A stretch of DNA of 64,000 nt, taken from contig NZ_JAHKPY010000003.1 in NCBI RefSeq assembly GCF_018860745.1, positions 942,062-1,006,061 on the forward strand, written 5' to 3'. Origin of the DNA: Zobellia uliginosa (GTDB lineage Bacteria; Bacteroidota; Bacteroidia; Flavobacteriales; Flavobacteriaceae). The notes below the pieces were generated by a model. The model did no database searches. It saw only the letters and a list, made by a program, of their open reading frames with translations, and was not told the DNA's origin. How positions within the stretch are numbered: position 1 is the first letter of the stretch; the number at the start of each line of letters is the position of its first letter. This document shows positions 43,742-51,152 of this stretch, in pieces. The position numbers were made by a program, and so were the translations under genes.

Positions 43742-44884
43742 TTAATTTCGGATAGCTGCAGCACCTCCGGCACTAAAAGCTTCCGTGTTTTCAATAAAAG
43801 TACCTTTCCCGGTTTTGGGATCGATTATAATAAATTCTCCATTTCTGGTTAAACCGATAAGCTGGTTTCTGAAAAAAGCCAAGCCCCAAACTTCGTTGTA
43901 CCCTGTTTCCCCTAAAAATTTTGTTGCTCCCGTGGTTGGGTCTATAGTAACGATTTGATCTGTAGAAGATCCTGGCACAACTAATGATCCGTATAAAAAT
44001 TCATTGTTCTTATCAAAAACCAAATCACCTGATGAAAAGGCATTCAGGTCAAAAGAACTGATTACCGTTCCCTCAGCAGTTGTTGGGTCTATAGCTATAA
44101 ATTGTCCATTTCTAGTAGCGCCATAAAGCACGGTTTCACTTCCTTCTAGTGCATTTACATTGGGAACACCTGTGTTACCAATCACAGTGCCTTCACCTGT
44201 TGCTAAGTCTATGGATATCAATTTGGAAGTAGCAGAAATACCATAAAGCTGACCGTTAAAAAAAGCTATATCGGTTAATTTATGCCCAATAGAGCCAATA
44301 TTAATGACCTCACCAGAATCAAAATCCAAAGTGGATAATGTAGAGTTATAGGAATAGTCTGCAAAATGTATAACACGTTTCTGAGCCTCCTCCTCATCAA
44401 CTACGGTATTTACTACAACTGTTTCCGACACGAATTCATTCTCATCTTTTACGCTTATTGTTGTACTGAAACTACCATTGTCTATGGTTTCAGGTATATC
44501 AATTGTAATGCTAACAGATTCTGTACTATCTCCTGTTGATCCTTCATTTTTAGTGAAGGTGTAATACTCGGATGCCCCATCTATCGTAAAATAAATTTCC
44601 TTAATGTTTGAGTCAATGTCAAAAACCAAGTCAATACGTTCTTTAGATAATTTAGTGGTCTTAATTAAATCCGGAAAACTTGCTACAGCCGGAAACGTTT
44701 TAGCACTTGCACTAGGTAGTGCGCCCTGTGTTAGAAGTCCTTCTTCTCCATTTACCAGAATGGTCAATGCATCTAAAATTTCATCTGCTTTAGTTGGCGG
44801 GATTATGGGGTTATCATCTTCGCTGCAGCCTACTAAAAACAAAACGGACATAGCAATAAAGGACAATCGAATTAGTTTTTTCAT
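43742..44884 (-). CDS. Lipoprotein with beta-propeller-like domain
   Basis: A 380-residue lipoprotein (lipobox LVGC, Cys20). An N-terminal Ig-like region (about 85-165) precedes repeated propeller-like blades: LYGISATSKLISIDLATGEGTVIG, LYGATRNGQFIAIDPTTAEGTVIS, QIVTIDPTTGATKFLGETG, LIGLTRNGEFIIIDPKTGKG. The repeats resemble DUF4394/YncE-type sequences. It is probably on the cell surface; ligand unknown. No operon partner is evident. Confidence 0.72.
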   Translation of the reverse strand: MKKLIRLSFIAMSVLFLVGCSEDDNPIIPPTKADEILDALTILVNGEEGLLTQGALPSASAKTFPAVASFPDLIKTTKLSKERIDLVFDIDSNIKEIYFTIDGASEYYTFTKNEGSTGDSTESVSITIDIPETIDNGSFSTTISVKDENEFVSETVVVNTVVDEEEAQKRVIHFADYSYNSTLSTLDFDSGEVINIGSIGHKLTDIAFFNGQLYGISATSKLISIDLATGEGTVIGNTGVPNVNALEGSETVLYGATRNGQFIAIDPTTAEGTVISSFDLNAFSSGDLVFDKNNEFLYGSLVVPGSSTDQIVTIDPTTGATKFLGETGYNEVWGLAFFRNQLIGLTRNGEFIIIDPKTGKGTFIENTEAFSAGGAAAIRN

Positions 44885-45132
44885 TCTCGTTGGTTGTTTA
44901 TTTGAACTTTAAACCGACCTAATAGAAACAAGATTCTCAATTCTCATTATCTATTATTCCGACGAGCCAATTTACAACCTTTAACAAAAACCGCCCTACA
45001 AAAACCTTTGGGATTTTAATCGAAAATAATTTTGTAACATTTTAACAGTAAAAATAAAAAAACAGCAAAAGTAAAAACCCTTGCTAAACATAATATCAAG
45101 TAGATAGTCTAATAAGTTACCGGGAATGAACC

Positions 45133-46251
45133 TTAAGCAAAACTAGCCACTGCCTCCTTTTCACTTACCATATCCAGAATAAATTCATCAATCTGTGCTT
45201 TGGTTACGTTTGGCATACAGATAATATGTGTGGTTTCATCTGTTGCCAATTGCCATTTCTGTTTAATAGGAACGGAAACTTTGGGAAGTACTACAGTTAT
45301 AGCACCTTCGTTGGTCCATGCCTTTATTCCTATTTTAATTAATTCTTGTTTGCAATATTCCGCTATTCGTAAACTATGGCGGTACCTTTTTTCTAAACCT
45401 TCAACGCCCATTTTCTTGATGGCATACCATAAAAATAGTGGACTATGACCATTCCTAGACCCTGTAATAGTTGTATCCAAAGAACCTATATAAGAGATAC
45501 CCCTGGCTATCCTATCTCGCAAAGAACGCTTGGCAATAATAACTCCCGATGGAAAGGGCGAGCCAATAAATTTATGGCCACTAATTGATATACTATCTGC
45601 TCCATCTTCTAAATCAAATGGAATACGAGGTTCTATAAAAGGTCCGTAAGAACCCGCTAAAGCAGCATCGCAATGTATGTAATGATTTTGAATGGCTAAT
45701 TTTTTCAATATCCTCTTGATCATTGAAACATCGTCTTTGGCCTCGGTCATTGTTGTGCCAAATGTGGTAAGAATAATAGCAGGTTTGTCTCTATTTAATT
45801 GCAAGGTATTTTCAAGATCTTCATAATCTACTTCTCCGTTTTCTTGTGATCTAATAGTAATACTGGGCATGTTAAGCAAATGAATGTTCTTTTTTACGCT
45901 GTAATGGGTAGATTCCGAGAAATATACCATTGCTTTTGGATGTGATTCCCGTGCTAAATACAAGCCATAAAGGTTACTTTCTGAGCCTCCATTGGTTACA
46001 TAACCCCAATAATCAGATGGGTCTGCTCTAAATAAATTAGCAAAGAAATCCACCACCTCCCTTTCCATTTCATGCGTTTGAACCTTATAAGTTGTATCCT
46101 CATAAGGGTCCCCAACATTATTTATAGGGTGCTTTAAAAATTCGTATAATCTCGAATAATCAAAATCCTTTGCAACTGGATAACCTATAACCCTACTCTT
46201 TTCTTCAATAAGTTTGGTTAGCAACTCATCTATCTGTTGTTCATCGTTCAT
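45133..46251 (-). CDS. hdc: PLP-dependent histidine decarboxylase-like enzyme
   Basis: A 372-residue fold-type I PLP decarboxylase that matches histidine decarboxylases of the Gram-negative type. The Schiff-base Lys is near residue 226 in SISGHKFIGSPFPSGV; GYVTNGGSESNLYGLYLAR binds the cofactor phosphate, HYSVKKNIHLLNM stacks on the ring, and HCDAALAGS holds the Asp. Other amino-acid decarboxylases of this group cannot be ruled out. It is divergent from an Lrp/AsnC regulator that probably controls it. An inverted repeat (TTACAGT...ACTGTAA) starts 5 bases upstream of its ATG. Confidence 0.87.
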   Translation of the reverse strand: MNDEQQIDELLTKLIEEKSRVIGYPVAKDFDYSRLYEFLKHPINNVGDPYEDTTYKVQTHEMEREVVDFFANLFRADPSDYWGYVTNGGSESNLYGLYLARESHPKAMVYFSESTHYSVKKNIHLLNMPSITIRSQENGEVDYEDLENTLQLNRDKPAIILTTFGTTMTEAKDDVSMIKRILKKLAIQNHYIHCDAALAGSYGPFIEPRIPFDLEDGADSISISGHKFIGSPFPSGVIIAKRSLRDRIARGISYIGSLDTTITGSRNGHSPLFLWYAIKKMGVEGLEKRYRHSLRIAEYCKQELIKIGIKAWTNEGAITVVLPKVSVPIKQKWQLATDETTHIICMPNVTKAQIDEFILDMVSEKEAVASFA

Positions 46252-46255
46252 ATTA

Positions 46256-46364
46256 TTACAGTTTTAGCCTTTATTACTACACTGTAAAATTACAATTAGT
46301 AATAATTAATTACTTCTAAACGTAAAAATTAAGAATATTAAACTGCTATTTGTATTTTAGCAGT
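46256..46364. promoter_or_regulatory. Inverted repeats between hdc-like gene and Lrp regulator
   Basis: TTACAGT (46256-46262) / ACTGTAA (46281-46287), arms 25 bp apart, and ACTGCTA (46342-46348) / TAGCAGT (46358-46364) with a 9-bp spacer. Both lie in the divergent intergenic region, where an Lrp-type dimer or octamer would be expected to bind. Confidence 0.5.
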
Positions 46365-46418
46365 AAAAAATTTCTTTATAGCATTAAGCGCAAGCTCACT
46401 TTAGAAAAAAAATCTAGT

Positions 46419-46871
46419 ATGGATACGACTGATTATAAGATTTTGATGCAACTTCAAGAAAATGCAAAACAAAATACCAAAGAAATAGCAAGTAAAGTGG
46501 GACTTAGTGTAACCCCTACCTATGAAAGAATTCGGAAGCTAGAACAGCAAGAAATCATAAAATCTTATGTGGCGCTACTGGATAGAAATAAAATAGGCAA
46601 AAAGCTAATTGCCTATTGCCAGGTTACCCTAACCAAACAGCAAAAAAATTTGGCAGATAGTTTTAAGCGAGAAATGCTTTTACTGTCCGATATTATGGAA
46701 TGTCATCAGGTCTCCGGAAATTTTGATTATCTCTTAAAAATAGCTGTGGATGATATTGCCGGGTTCCACATATTTATCAATAAAAAATTATCCATTATTG
46801 ACGGGATTGCTACCATTCACACTTCGTTTGTATTGGATTCGGTTAAGGACAGTACGGCCTATAGTTTATAG
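46419..46871 (+). CDS. Lrp/AsnC-family transcriptional regulator
   Basis: A 150-residue regulator from ATG 46419 (a longer frame to 46350 overlaps the inverted repeat). N-terminal helix-turn-helix: DYKILMQLQENAKQNTKEIASKVGLSVTPTYERIRKLEQQEIIKSYVALLD; C-terminal RAM ligand domain with YCQVTL, ECHQVSGNFDYLLKIAVDD. It probably senses an amino acid, possibly histidine given the divergent decarboxylase-like gene. Autoregulation is likely for this family. Confidence 0.9.
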   Translation: MDTTDYKILMQLQENAKQNTKEIASKVGLSVTPTYERIRKLEQQEIIKSYVALLDRNKIGKKLIAYCQVTLTKQQKNLADSFKREMLLLSDIMECHQVSGNFDYLLKIAVDDIAGFHIFINKKLSIIDGIATIHTSFVLDSVKDSTAYSL

Positions 46872-46878
46872 TGTTTTC

Positions 46879-47556
46879 TTAAACTGCCTGTTGCCCAATG
46901 ATTGTCAAGAATTCATCGCGGTATGCTTTATCTGCAAAGCAACCGCCATATTCTAAGGTGGTAGTGAAGCTGTTCTTATCTTTTATCCCTCTTGAGGAAA
47001 CACACAGATGTTTTGCACCCATCGACACAATGACATCTTCGGTATCCAACACCTTTTGTAAATCGTTACGTATTTGTAGTACCAGTCTTTCCTGTACTTG
47101 TGGACGATGTGCGTAATAGTCTACCAAACGGTTAATTTTGGACAACCCGATTACTTTATTCTTTGGAATATAACCTACATGAGCATGCCCAACTATGGGT
47201 AAAAAGTGATGTTCACAGGCAGAATCGATAGTAATATTCTGCTCTACCAACATTTTTTTATAGCCATATTTATTGTCGAAGGTAGAAAGCTTGGGTCTAT
47301 TGGCTGGGTCTAAACCATAAAACAACTCTTTTATATACATTTTAGCCACACGATACGGTGTGCCGGATAAGCTATCATCTGTTAAATCTAAGCCCATTTC
47401 TTTCATTATCATTTCAAAATGATATTGAATGTTCTTGATTTTTTCGTCGTCAGATTTATGAAAGGCGTCTGCGCGCAAAGGAGTTTCTGTATTTGCAGAA
47501 AAATGGTGGTCTCCCAATATTTCAATCTGCTCGTTATTCTTGTTATTCATGTACAC
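46879..47556 (-). CDS. folE: GTP cyclohydrolase I (zinc type)
   Basis: First step of tetrahydrofolate/pterin synthesis: converts GTP to dihydroneopterin triphosphate. The 225-residue protein keeps the zinc ligands: DSACEHHFLPIVG (Cys and His near 112-115) and AKHLCVSSRGIKD (second Cys). GHAHVGYIP, INRLVDYYAHRPQVQERL and the C-terminal SFTTTLEYGGCF are typical. It is the Zn-dependent FolE1 form. The start overlaps the end of merC, so the two are coupled and lie under a probable Zur-type promoter. A second Met (47550) could be the start. Confidence 0.95.
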   Translation of the reverse strand: MYMNNKNNEQIEILGDHHFSANTETPLRADAFHKSDDEKIKNIQYHFEMIMKEMGLDLTDDSLSGTPYRVAKMYIKELFYGLDPANRPKLSTFDNKYGYKKMLVEQNITIDSACEHHFLPIVGHAHVGYIPKNKVIGLSKINRLVDYYAHRPQVQERLVLQIRNDLQKVLDTEDVIVSMGAKHLCVSSRGIKDKNSFTTTLEYGGCFADKAYRDEFLTIIGQQAV

Positions 47557-47947
47557 AGCATTGGTCGTTAGTAGTACAGTTACAGTACTTCTTATTATAA
47601 AGGTGAAACCCTATCAAAGCTATTGTTGGAATATAGATAGTTGCTTCAGGTATGGGGAAAAGCTCCATTTTTTCGTTCATGATAATTAAAAACAATCCGC
47701 CATAACTTAACCACAAGGCTGGTTTTATCCAGTTGATAGTTGTAGTTTGTGTGGAACGGTAGACCGCTAAGAACGATATGGCAAGAAAAAGAAAATCAAG
47801 AAATTTCCACCATGAAGGCATAGTAAGGTGATTTACTACCAAGCCGCTTTGGGCAACAAATAAAAACGGAGTGGCAACGCAATGTACCAGACACAAAGAA
47901 CTTGCTAATGCACCTAAAGCGTCCGGTTTTTTTGTAATATCTATCAT
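47543..47947 (-). CDS. MerC-domain membrane protein
   Basis: A 134-residue four-helix membrane protein of the MerC type, from ATG 47947. It starts with a CLVHC pair in SSLCLVHCVATPFLF and ends with a Cys-rich tail KKYCNCTTNDQCCVHE that should bind metal. A longer frame reaches 47977, but it would put operator sequence inside the gene, so I chose the later ATG. The gene overlaps folE by a few bases and diverges from a Fur-family regulator, so zinc handling is likelier than mercury. Confidence 0.82.
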   Translation of the reverse strand: MIDITKKPDALGALASSLCLVHCVATPFLFVAQSGLVVNHLTMPSWWKFLDFLFLAISFLAVYRSTQTTTINWIKPALWLSYGGLFLIIMNEKMELFPIPEATIYIPTIALIGFHLYNKKYCNCTTNDQCCVHE

Positions 47948-47961
47948 GTATGTATTATTAA

Positions 47962-48015
47962 TGCAACTGTGTTGCAAATGTAAAACACAAAATTTGTTGT
48001 TGCAACTATGTTGCG
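47962..48015. promoter_or_regulatory. Paired operators for the Fur/Zur-family regulator
   Basis: TGCAAC-TGT-GTTGCA (47962-47976) is a perfect palindrome. TGCAAC-TAT-GTTGCG (48001-48015) has one mismatch. They overlap the promoters of both divergent units: the first covers the end of the merC -7 box, the second overlaps the merC -33 element and lies between the regulator's two promoter elements. Confidence 0.65.
47975..48005 (-). promoter_or_regulatory. merC-folE promoter
   Basis: Minus strand: TTG (48003-48005), 20 bases, then TACATTTG (47975-47982). Start of transcription near 47968, leader about 21 bases to ATG 47947. Confidence 0.65.
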
Positions 48016-48024
48016 TTATATTTG
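47993..48024 (+). promoter_or_regulatory. Fur/Zur regulator promoter
   Basis: TTTG (47993-47996), 20 bases, then TATATTTG (48017-48024). The ATG at 48029 lies just 4 bases after the -7 box, so the mRNA may start at or very near the initiation codon. Confidence 0.65.
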
Positions 48025-48028
48025 TACT

Positions 48029-48409
48029 ATGGGAATTGTTAGAAGGACGAAATCGGTCGATGCCATATTGGAGGAATTTAAAATAAACTCGGGTGCTATT
48101 TCGGTGGTCAGTTTAGTGGACCAACTGAGTTCTCGCTTTAATAAAACCACTGTGTATAGGGTTTTGGACAGGCTGGAGGAAGATGGTATTTTACATTCTT
48201 TTCTTGGAAAAACAGGAATTAAATGGTACGCTAAGTGTTCCGGTTGCTCGGCTTCCGAACACCATGATGTACACCCTCATTTTCAATGCCTTAGCTGTGG
48301 AAAAGTGGATTGTTTGACCGTAAATGTTCGTATTCCGAGTATACCCAATCGTAAAGTAGAAGCTTCACAAATATTGCTGCAAGGCCAATGTGAGGCTTGC
48401 TTGGTGTAG
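48029..48409 (+). CDS. Fur-family metal regulator (Zur-like)
   Basis: A 126-residue Fur-type repressor from ATG 48029. The winged-helix part contains DAILEEFKINSGAISVVSLVDQLSSRFNKTTVYRVLDRLEEDGIL; the C-terminal half has CSGCSASEHHDVHPHFQCLSCGKVDC, with the paired Cys-x-x-Cys sites of a structural zinc and the HHDVHPHF metal-sensing segment. Family members sense Fe, Zn or Mn; the divergent merC-folE unit with the paired operators suggests zinc. The regulator probably represses itself. No effector can be proven from sequence. Confidence 0.85.
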   Translation: MGIVRRTKSVDAILEEFKINSGAISVVSLVDQLSSRFNKTTVYRVLDRLEEDGILHSFLGKTGIKWYAKCSGCSASEHHDVHPHFQCLSCGKVDCLTVNVRIPSIPNRKVEASQILLQGQCEACLV

Positions 48410-48417
48410 TTTCTCAG

Positions 48418-49278
48418 TTATTTTTTAAGTTCAATCAGATACTTAAACGTTAGTACGCGACAATGCCATAAGGTTAAGGTCTGCTCGGCTAGAATACGTT
48501 CTTCGGAAGGATAAATATTTAATCGATCTCTAAATGAACCGACGTATTGCGACCAAAATCGTCCTTTTGAATCATTCACTAAAAAATAGAACCCGGCGTC
48601 ACCAAATCGTTTCCCCGAAGAGTCCAATGTAAGTCCACCGTTGTTCTCTACTTTAGGCGACATAATTACCGTTGCATTGCCCTTTGGCAAAGGGAATACG
48701 GCTTTAACACAAGTTTCTCCCGAAGGCAAAGTACACGTACTATAGACACCTGAATAAATAACCCGACCAGAAGTCTTATCGGTTCTAAACCAGATGGTGT
48801 ATTTAACTTCTTTTGTCCGAGTGTCAGTTAGGGTAATGATTTCACTGTGAATGGTGTTAGCGTCTTTAGTGTGATTTGTTGGTATATTCAATTGATCAAT
48901 GCGATGACTGAACAAGATATTGACCAACATCCCAAAAATTCTAAAAAATGGATTCCAGTTCACCGAAAAGTTTAAATTATAGGCTCCAGTTTTTTCATAA
49001 AAATTGATAACTTTCTGAGAGAGCCCGGCCAAATCAGTATCGGATAAATTCAGTTTTTCAATTGAAGGAATAAGACCTTGAGAAGTAATATTTCTCTGGA
49101 TGGTCAGCCCTTCCTTCTCCGCTAATTTTACAAAAAAATCATCTGCAATAGTTCCTAAATCCCCAAAAGGCCCCATGAGCCAAGGCACATCATCCGGTTC
49201 AATACGCCTACCCCACACAATGGCCCATTGCTGCGTAAACCAGTCTTGAAATTTTTGTCCAGAAAAAGCTAAACTCAT
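48418..49278 (-). CDS. Unknown protein, partner of the CrtA-like enzyme
   Basis: A 286-residue cytosolic protein with no domain I recognise. It starts MSLAFSGQKFQDWFTQQWAIVWGRRIEPDDVPWLMGPFGDLG and ends with a Leu/Trp-rich SEERILAEQTLTLWHCRVLTFKYLIELKK; the middle has PLPKGNATVIMSP. No signal peptide. Its ATG directly abuts the stop of the CrtA-like gene (no gap), so the two are almost certainly translationally coupled and the proteins probably act together, perhaps on a carotenoid or a related lipid. Confidence 0.6.
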   Translation of the reverse strand: MSLAFSGQKFQDWFTQQWAIVWGRRIEPDDVPWLMGPFGDLGTIADDFFVKLAEKEGLTIQRNITSQGLIPSIEKLNLSDTDLAGLSQKVINFYEKTGAYNLNFSVNWNPFFRIFGMLVNILFSHRIDQLNIPTNHTKDANTIHSEIITLTDTRTKEVKYTIWFRTDKTSGRVIYSGVYSTCTLPSGETCVKAVFPLPKGNATVIMSPKVENNGGLTLDSSGKRFGDAGFYFLVNDSKGRFWSQYVGSFRDRLNIYPSEERILAEQTLTLWHCRVLTFKYLIELKK

Positions 49279-49989
49279 TTAAATAGATTTGTGAATGGGA
49301 ATAAAATTGGTCTTTCCATTCCATACGCCATGTTCAGAAATGGGTTGAAAACGGAGTGTTGTAAATTCAATATGAAAATCTTTTCTATCCCTTTCTTTCA
49401 TAGCTTTCTCATGACGTTCAGGTGCGGGTACAGCACTATATCCATGTACCATATCGGTCATTTCTTTTTGAGTCTTCCAAATTGAAAAAGTAGAAACTGT
49501 TCTAGGCAACCGAATGGATGCCAAAGCCAAGGTTGTACCAGGATGATCACGGACCAACTGCTCCACTGGCCTGCCCCAACGAATAAACCTAGGAATCTGC
49601 AAAAATTGCATTCGAGCCAGCGTAACCGCCACCACAGGCGCTTCTGAATTTTCCAGTTCACGTGTTTCCTTTGGGATTTTAAAATGACTAATTCTTCCCC
49701 ACTGTCGTAGATAGTTCATCCGAACATGCCATCCCTTTGCGAGTGTTTTTCCTAAACCATTGGTTTCTAAAAAGTCGTCTATGGCTTCTTCATTTTCCCA
49801 TTCGGCGAATACAGCAATTTGCCGGACCAAAATTCTTGAGGTAGAGAAAATAGGCGAACCTAAGGTCATGGCCGTCATTACTTCTGCATAAATCAAACCT
49901 GGGGTCTGCTTTGCTTTAGGAGAAAAAAAGAATGCTTTAAGAGCTAATATATAGCTAGTTTTCACCAAATGGTATGTAAATACGCTCAT
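49279..49989 (-). CDS. Spheroidene-monooxygenase-like (CrtA-type) protein
   Basis: A 236-residue protein resembling CrtA, a haem-dependent carotenoid ketolase in purple bacteria. It has MNYLRQWGRISHF, RWGRPVEQLVRDHPGTTLALASIRLPRTVSTFSIWKTQKEMTDMVHGY and a C-terminal HIEFTTLRFQPISEHGVW segment, matching the dimeric alpha/beta-barrel fold of the family. No carotenoid synthesis genes are in the window, so the substrate is inferred. The downstream unknown gene abuts it directly. A -7 box lies inside an operator-like inverted repeat upstream. Confidence 0.72.
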   Translation of the reverse strand: MSVFTYHLVKTSYILALKAFFFSPKAKQTPGLIYAEVMTAMTLGSPIFSTSRILVRQIAVFAEWENEEAIDDFLETNGLGKTLAKGWHVRMNYLRQWGRISHFKIPKETRELENSEAPVVAVTLARMQFLQIPRFIRWGRPVEQLVRDHPGTTLALASIRLPRTVSTFSIWKTQKEMTDMVHGYSAVPAPERHEKAMKERDRKDFHIEFTTLRFQPISEHGVWNGKTNFIPIHKSI

Positions 49990-50010
49990 AAGCAGTTTTT
50001 GAATAGTATA

Positions 50011-50033
50011 TTACAAACGTAAGATGTTTGTAA
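50011..50033 (-). promoter_or_regulatory. Promoter and inverted repeat of the CrtA-like operon
   Basis: TTACAAAC (50011-50018) / GTTTGTAA (50026-50033) with a 7-bp spacer. The minus-strand -7 box TACGTTTG (50014-50021) lies inside the repeat, so a bound protein would block the promoter. Leader about 19 bases to ATG 49989. Confidence 0.55.
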
Positions 50034-50074
50034 ATAATATATTCCACTGTTTACAGCTAAATTGAAAAGTTGAA

Positions 50075-50191
50075 TTACTCCTTTACAATTTCCCTTGCTT
50101 TAAACTCAATACTTCGCTTTTCTAAATATTTCCAGATTTCCGTTGTATTTACCGTTTCTGATAATGAAGTAAAATCGTTTTGAGATTTGCT
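50075..50191 (-). pseudogene. Remnant of the 3' end of a second copy of the CarboxypepD-like gene
   Basis: The region encodes about 38 residues ending SETVNTTEIWKYLEKRSIE and REIVKE before a stop at 50075-50077, nearly identical to the C-terminus of the gene at 51153-51974. An in-frame TAG (50192-50194) closes it on the upstream side, so only the tail remains. It lies 10 bases after the hydrolase stop. Confidence 0.75.
50081..50189. repeat. Direct repeat, copy A (partner at 51159-51267)
   Basis: 109-base segment matching 51159-51267, with the first 76 or so bases identical and a few substitutions after that, mostly transitions. Same orientation, 1,078 bp apart, flanking the alpha/beta hydrolase gene. 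Confidence 0.85.
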
Positions 50192-50200
50192 CTATGGGTA

Positions 50201-51034
50201 TTATGCTAGTAAATTCCCGTTATCAGAAGTTAAATCGGTAATAAGTTCAACTACTTTTTTTGACCATAACATCTTAAAATGTCCAGTTCCTTCTATTTCA
50301 ATAAAATCTGATGTTTTAATGCTTTTACTTACCTTTTTAGAGGTGTTTATTGCTATTATTTTATCTGTCTTATCATGGATAAAAGTAATGAGTTTTATTT
50401 CCACATTTTTTATAAATTCACTGGTCTTTAAAGTCATAGGTTCATAACCTGATGTTTTTCTAACTTTATCAATAAGCAACTTAGTCGTTTTTGGTGTTAA
50501 CCCAAAGTGTAAAACTGCAGCCCCAATAAATTCTAAGAATCTATTTGGAGTAGTGAGTACTATTATCTGGTTAATTTTATATTTTAAATTGGACATCGCT
50601 AATAATGCAAAAGCACTACCCATAGAATGGGTGATAACTAAATCGTATTTTTCTTTTTGCAAAAAGAGCTTTACTACATCAGAAATTTCAAAGAAACTTG
50701 TCTTTCTTTTGGTACTAGCTCCATGACAAGGTGCATCAAAACCGGTTATCTCATATCCATTGTCCATTAACTTTGGAATAATTGCTCCAAAATTTGCTGC
50801 GCGACCACCCCAACCATGTACTACTAAAGCTTTTTTCATTCCACTACCCCATTTAAACACTTTAATATTAAACTTTTTAAATTTAAATGAACTTTTTTCA
50901 GCAGTATCAATAGTTAATTTTTCAAAAGACCGCATCTCCCTGTTTTTCGGTTTTGAAATAAACTGAAAAGCTATTTTTGCCGTTAATTTTGGAGATATTT
51001 TTTGGAGTATTGCTATTGTCTTTTTCAAATTCAT
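50201..51034 (-). CDS. Alpha/beta hydrolase
   Basis: A 277-residue alpha/beta-fold hydrolase. The oxyanion region is VHGWGGRAANF, the nucleophile elbow THSMGSA (about 135-141) holds the Ser, the acid is probably in FIHDKTDKI and the His in EGTGHFKML near 250. No signal peptide. The gene is AT-rich and lies between a full copy and a 3' remnant of the CarboxypepD-like gene, a sign that it was involved in a local duplication or insertion. Substrate unknown. Confidence 0.82.
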   Translation of the reverse strand: MNLKKTIAILQKISPKLTAKIAFQFISKPKNREMRSFEKLTIDTAEKSSFKFKKFNIKVFKWGSGMKKALVVHGWGGRAANFGAIIPKLMDNGYEITGFDAPCHGASTKRKTSFFEISDVVKLFLQKEKYDLVITHSMGSAFALLAMSNLKYKINQIIVLTTPNRFLEFIGAAVLHFGLTPKTTKLLIDKVRKTSGYEPMTLKTSEFIKNVEIKLITFIHDKTDKIIAINTSKKVSKSIKTSDFIEIEGTGHFKMLWSKKVVELITDLTSDNGNLLA

Positions 51035-51152
51035 GTATTTAACTTTAAGAGGTTACAAACTAATCGTTTTCTATACCACTAGACTTTAGTTAGTTTAGTT
51101 CTTTTTCTTTATAATCATCTTTTCGAATTACCAAAAATCCTGTTGTACTTGT

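Noticed and set aside
43564-43794. 76-codon minus-strand frame across the long inverted repeat
   Set aside because: It overlaps the 3' end of the propeller-like lipoprotein gene in another frame, and its sequence does not resemble a known protein.
46350-46418. Longer N-terminus for the Lrp regulator
   Set aside because: It overlaps the ACTGCTA/TAGCAGT repeat, and the helix-turn-helix domain normally starts near the ATG at 46419.
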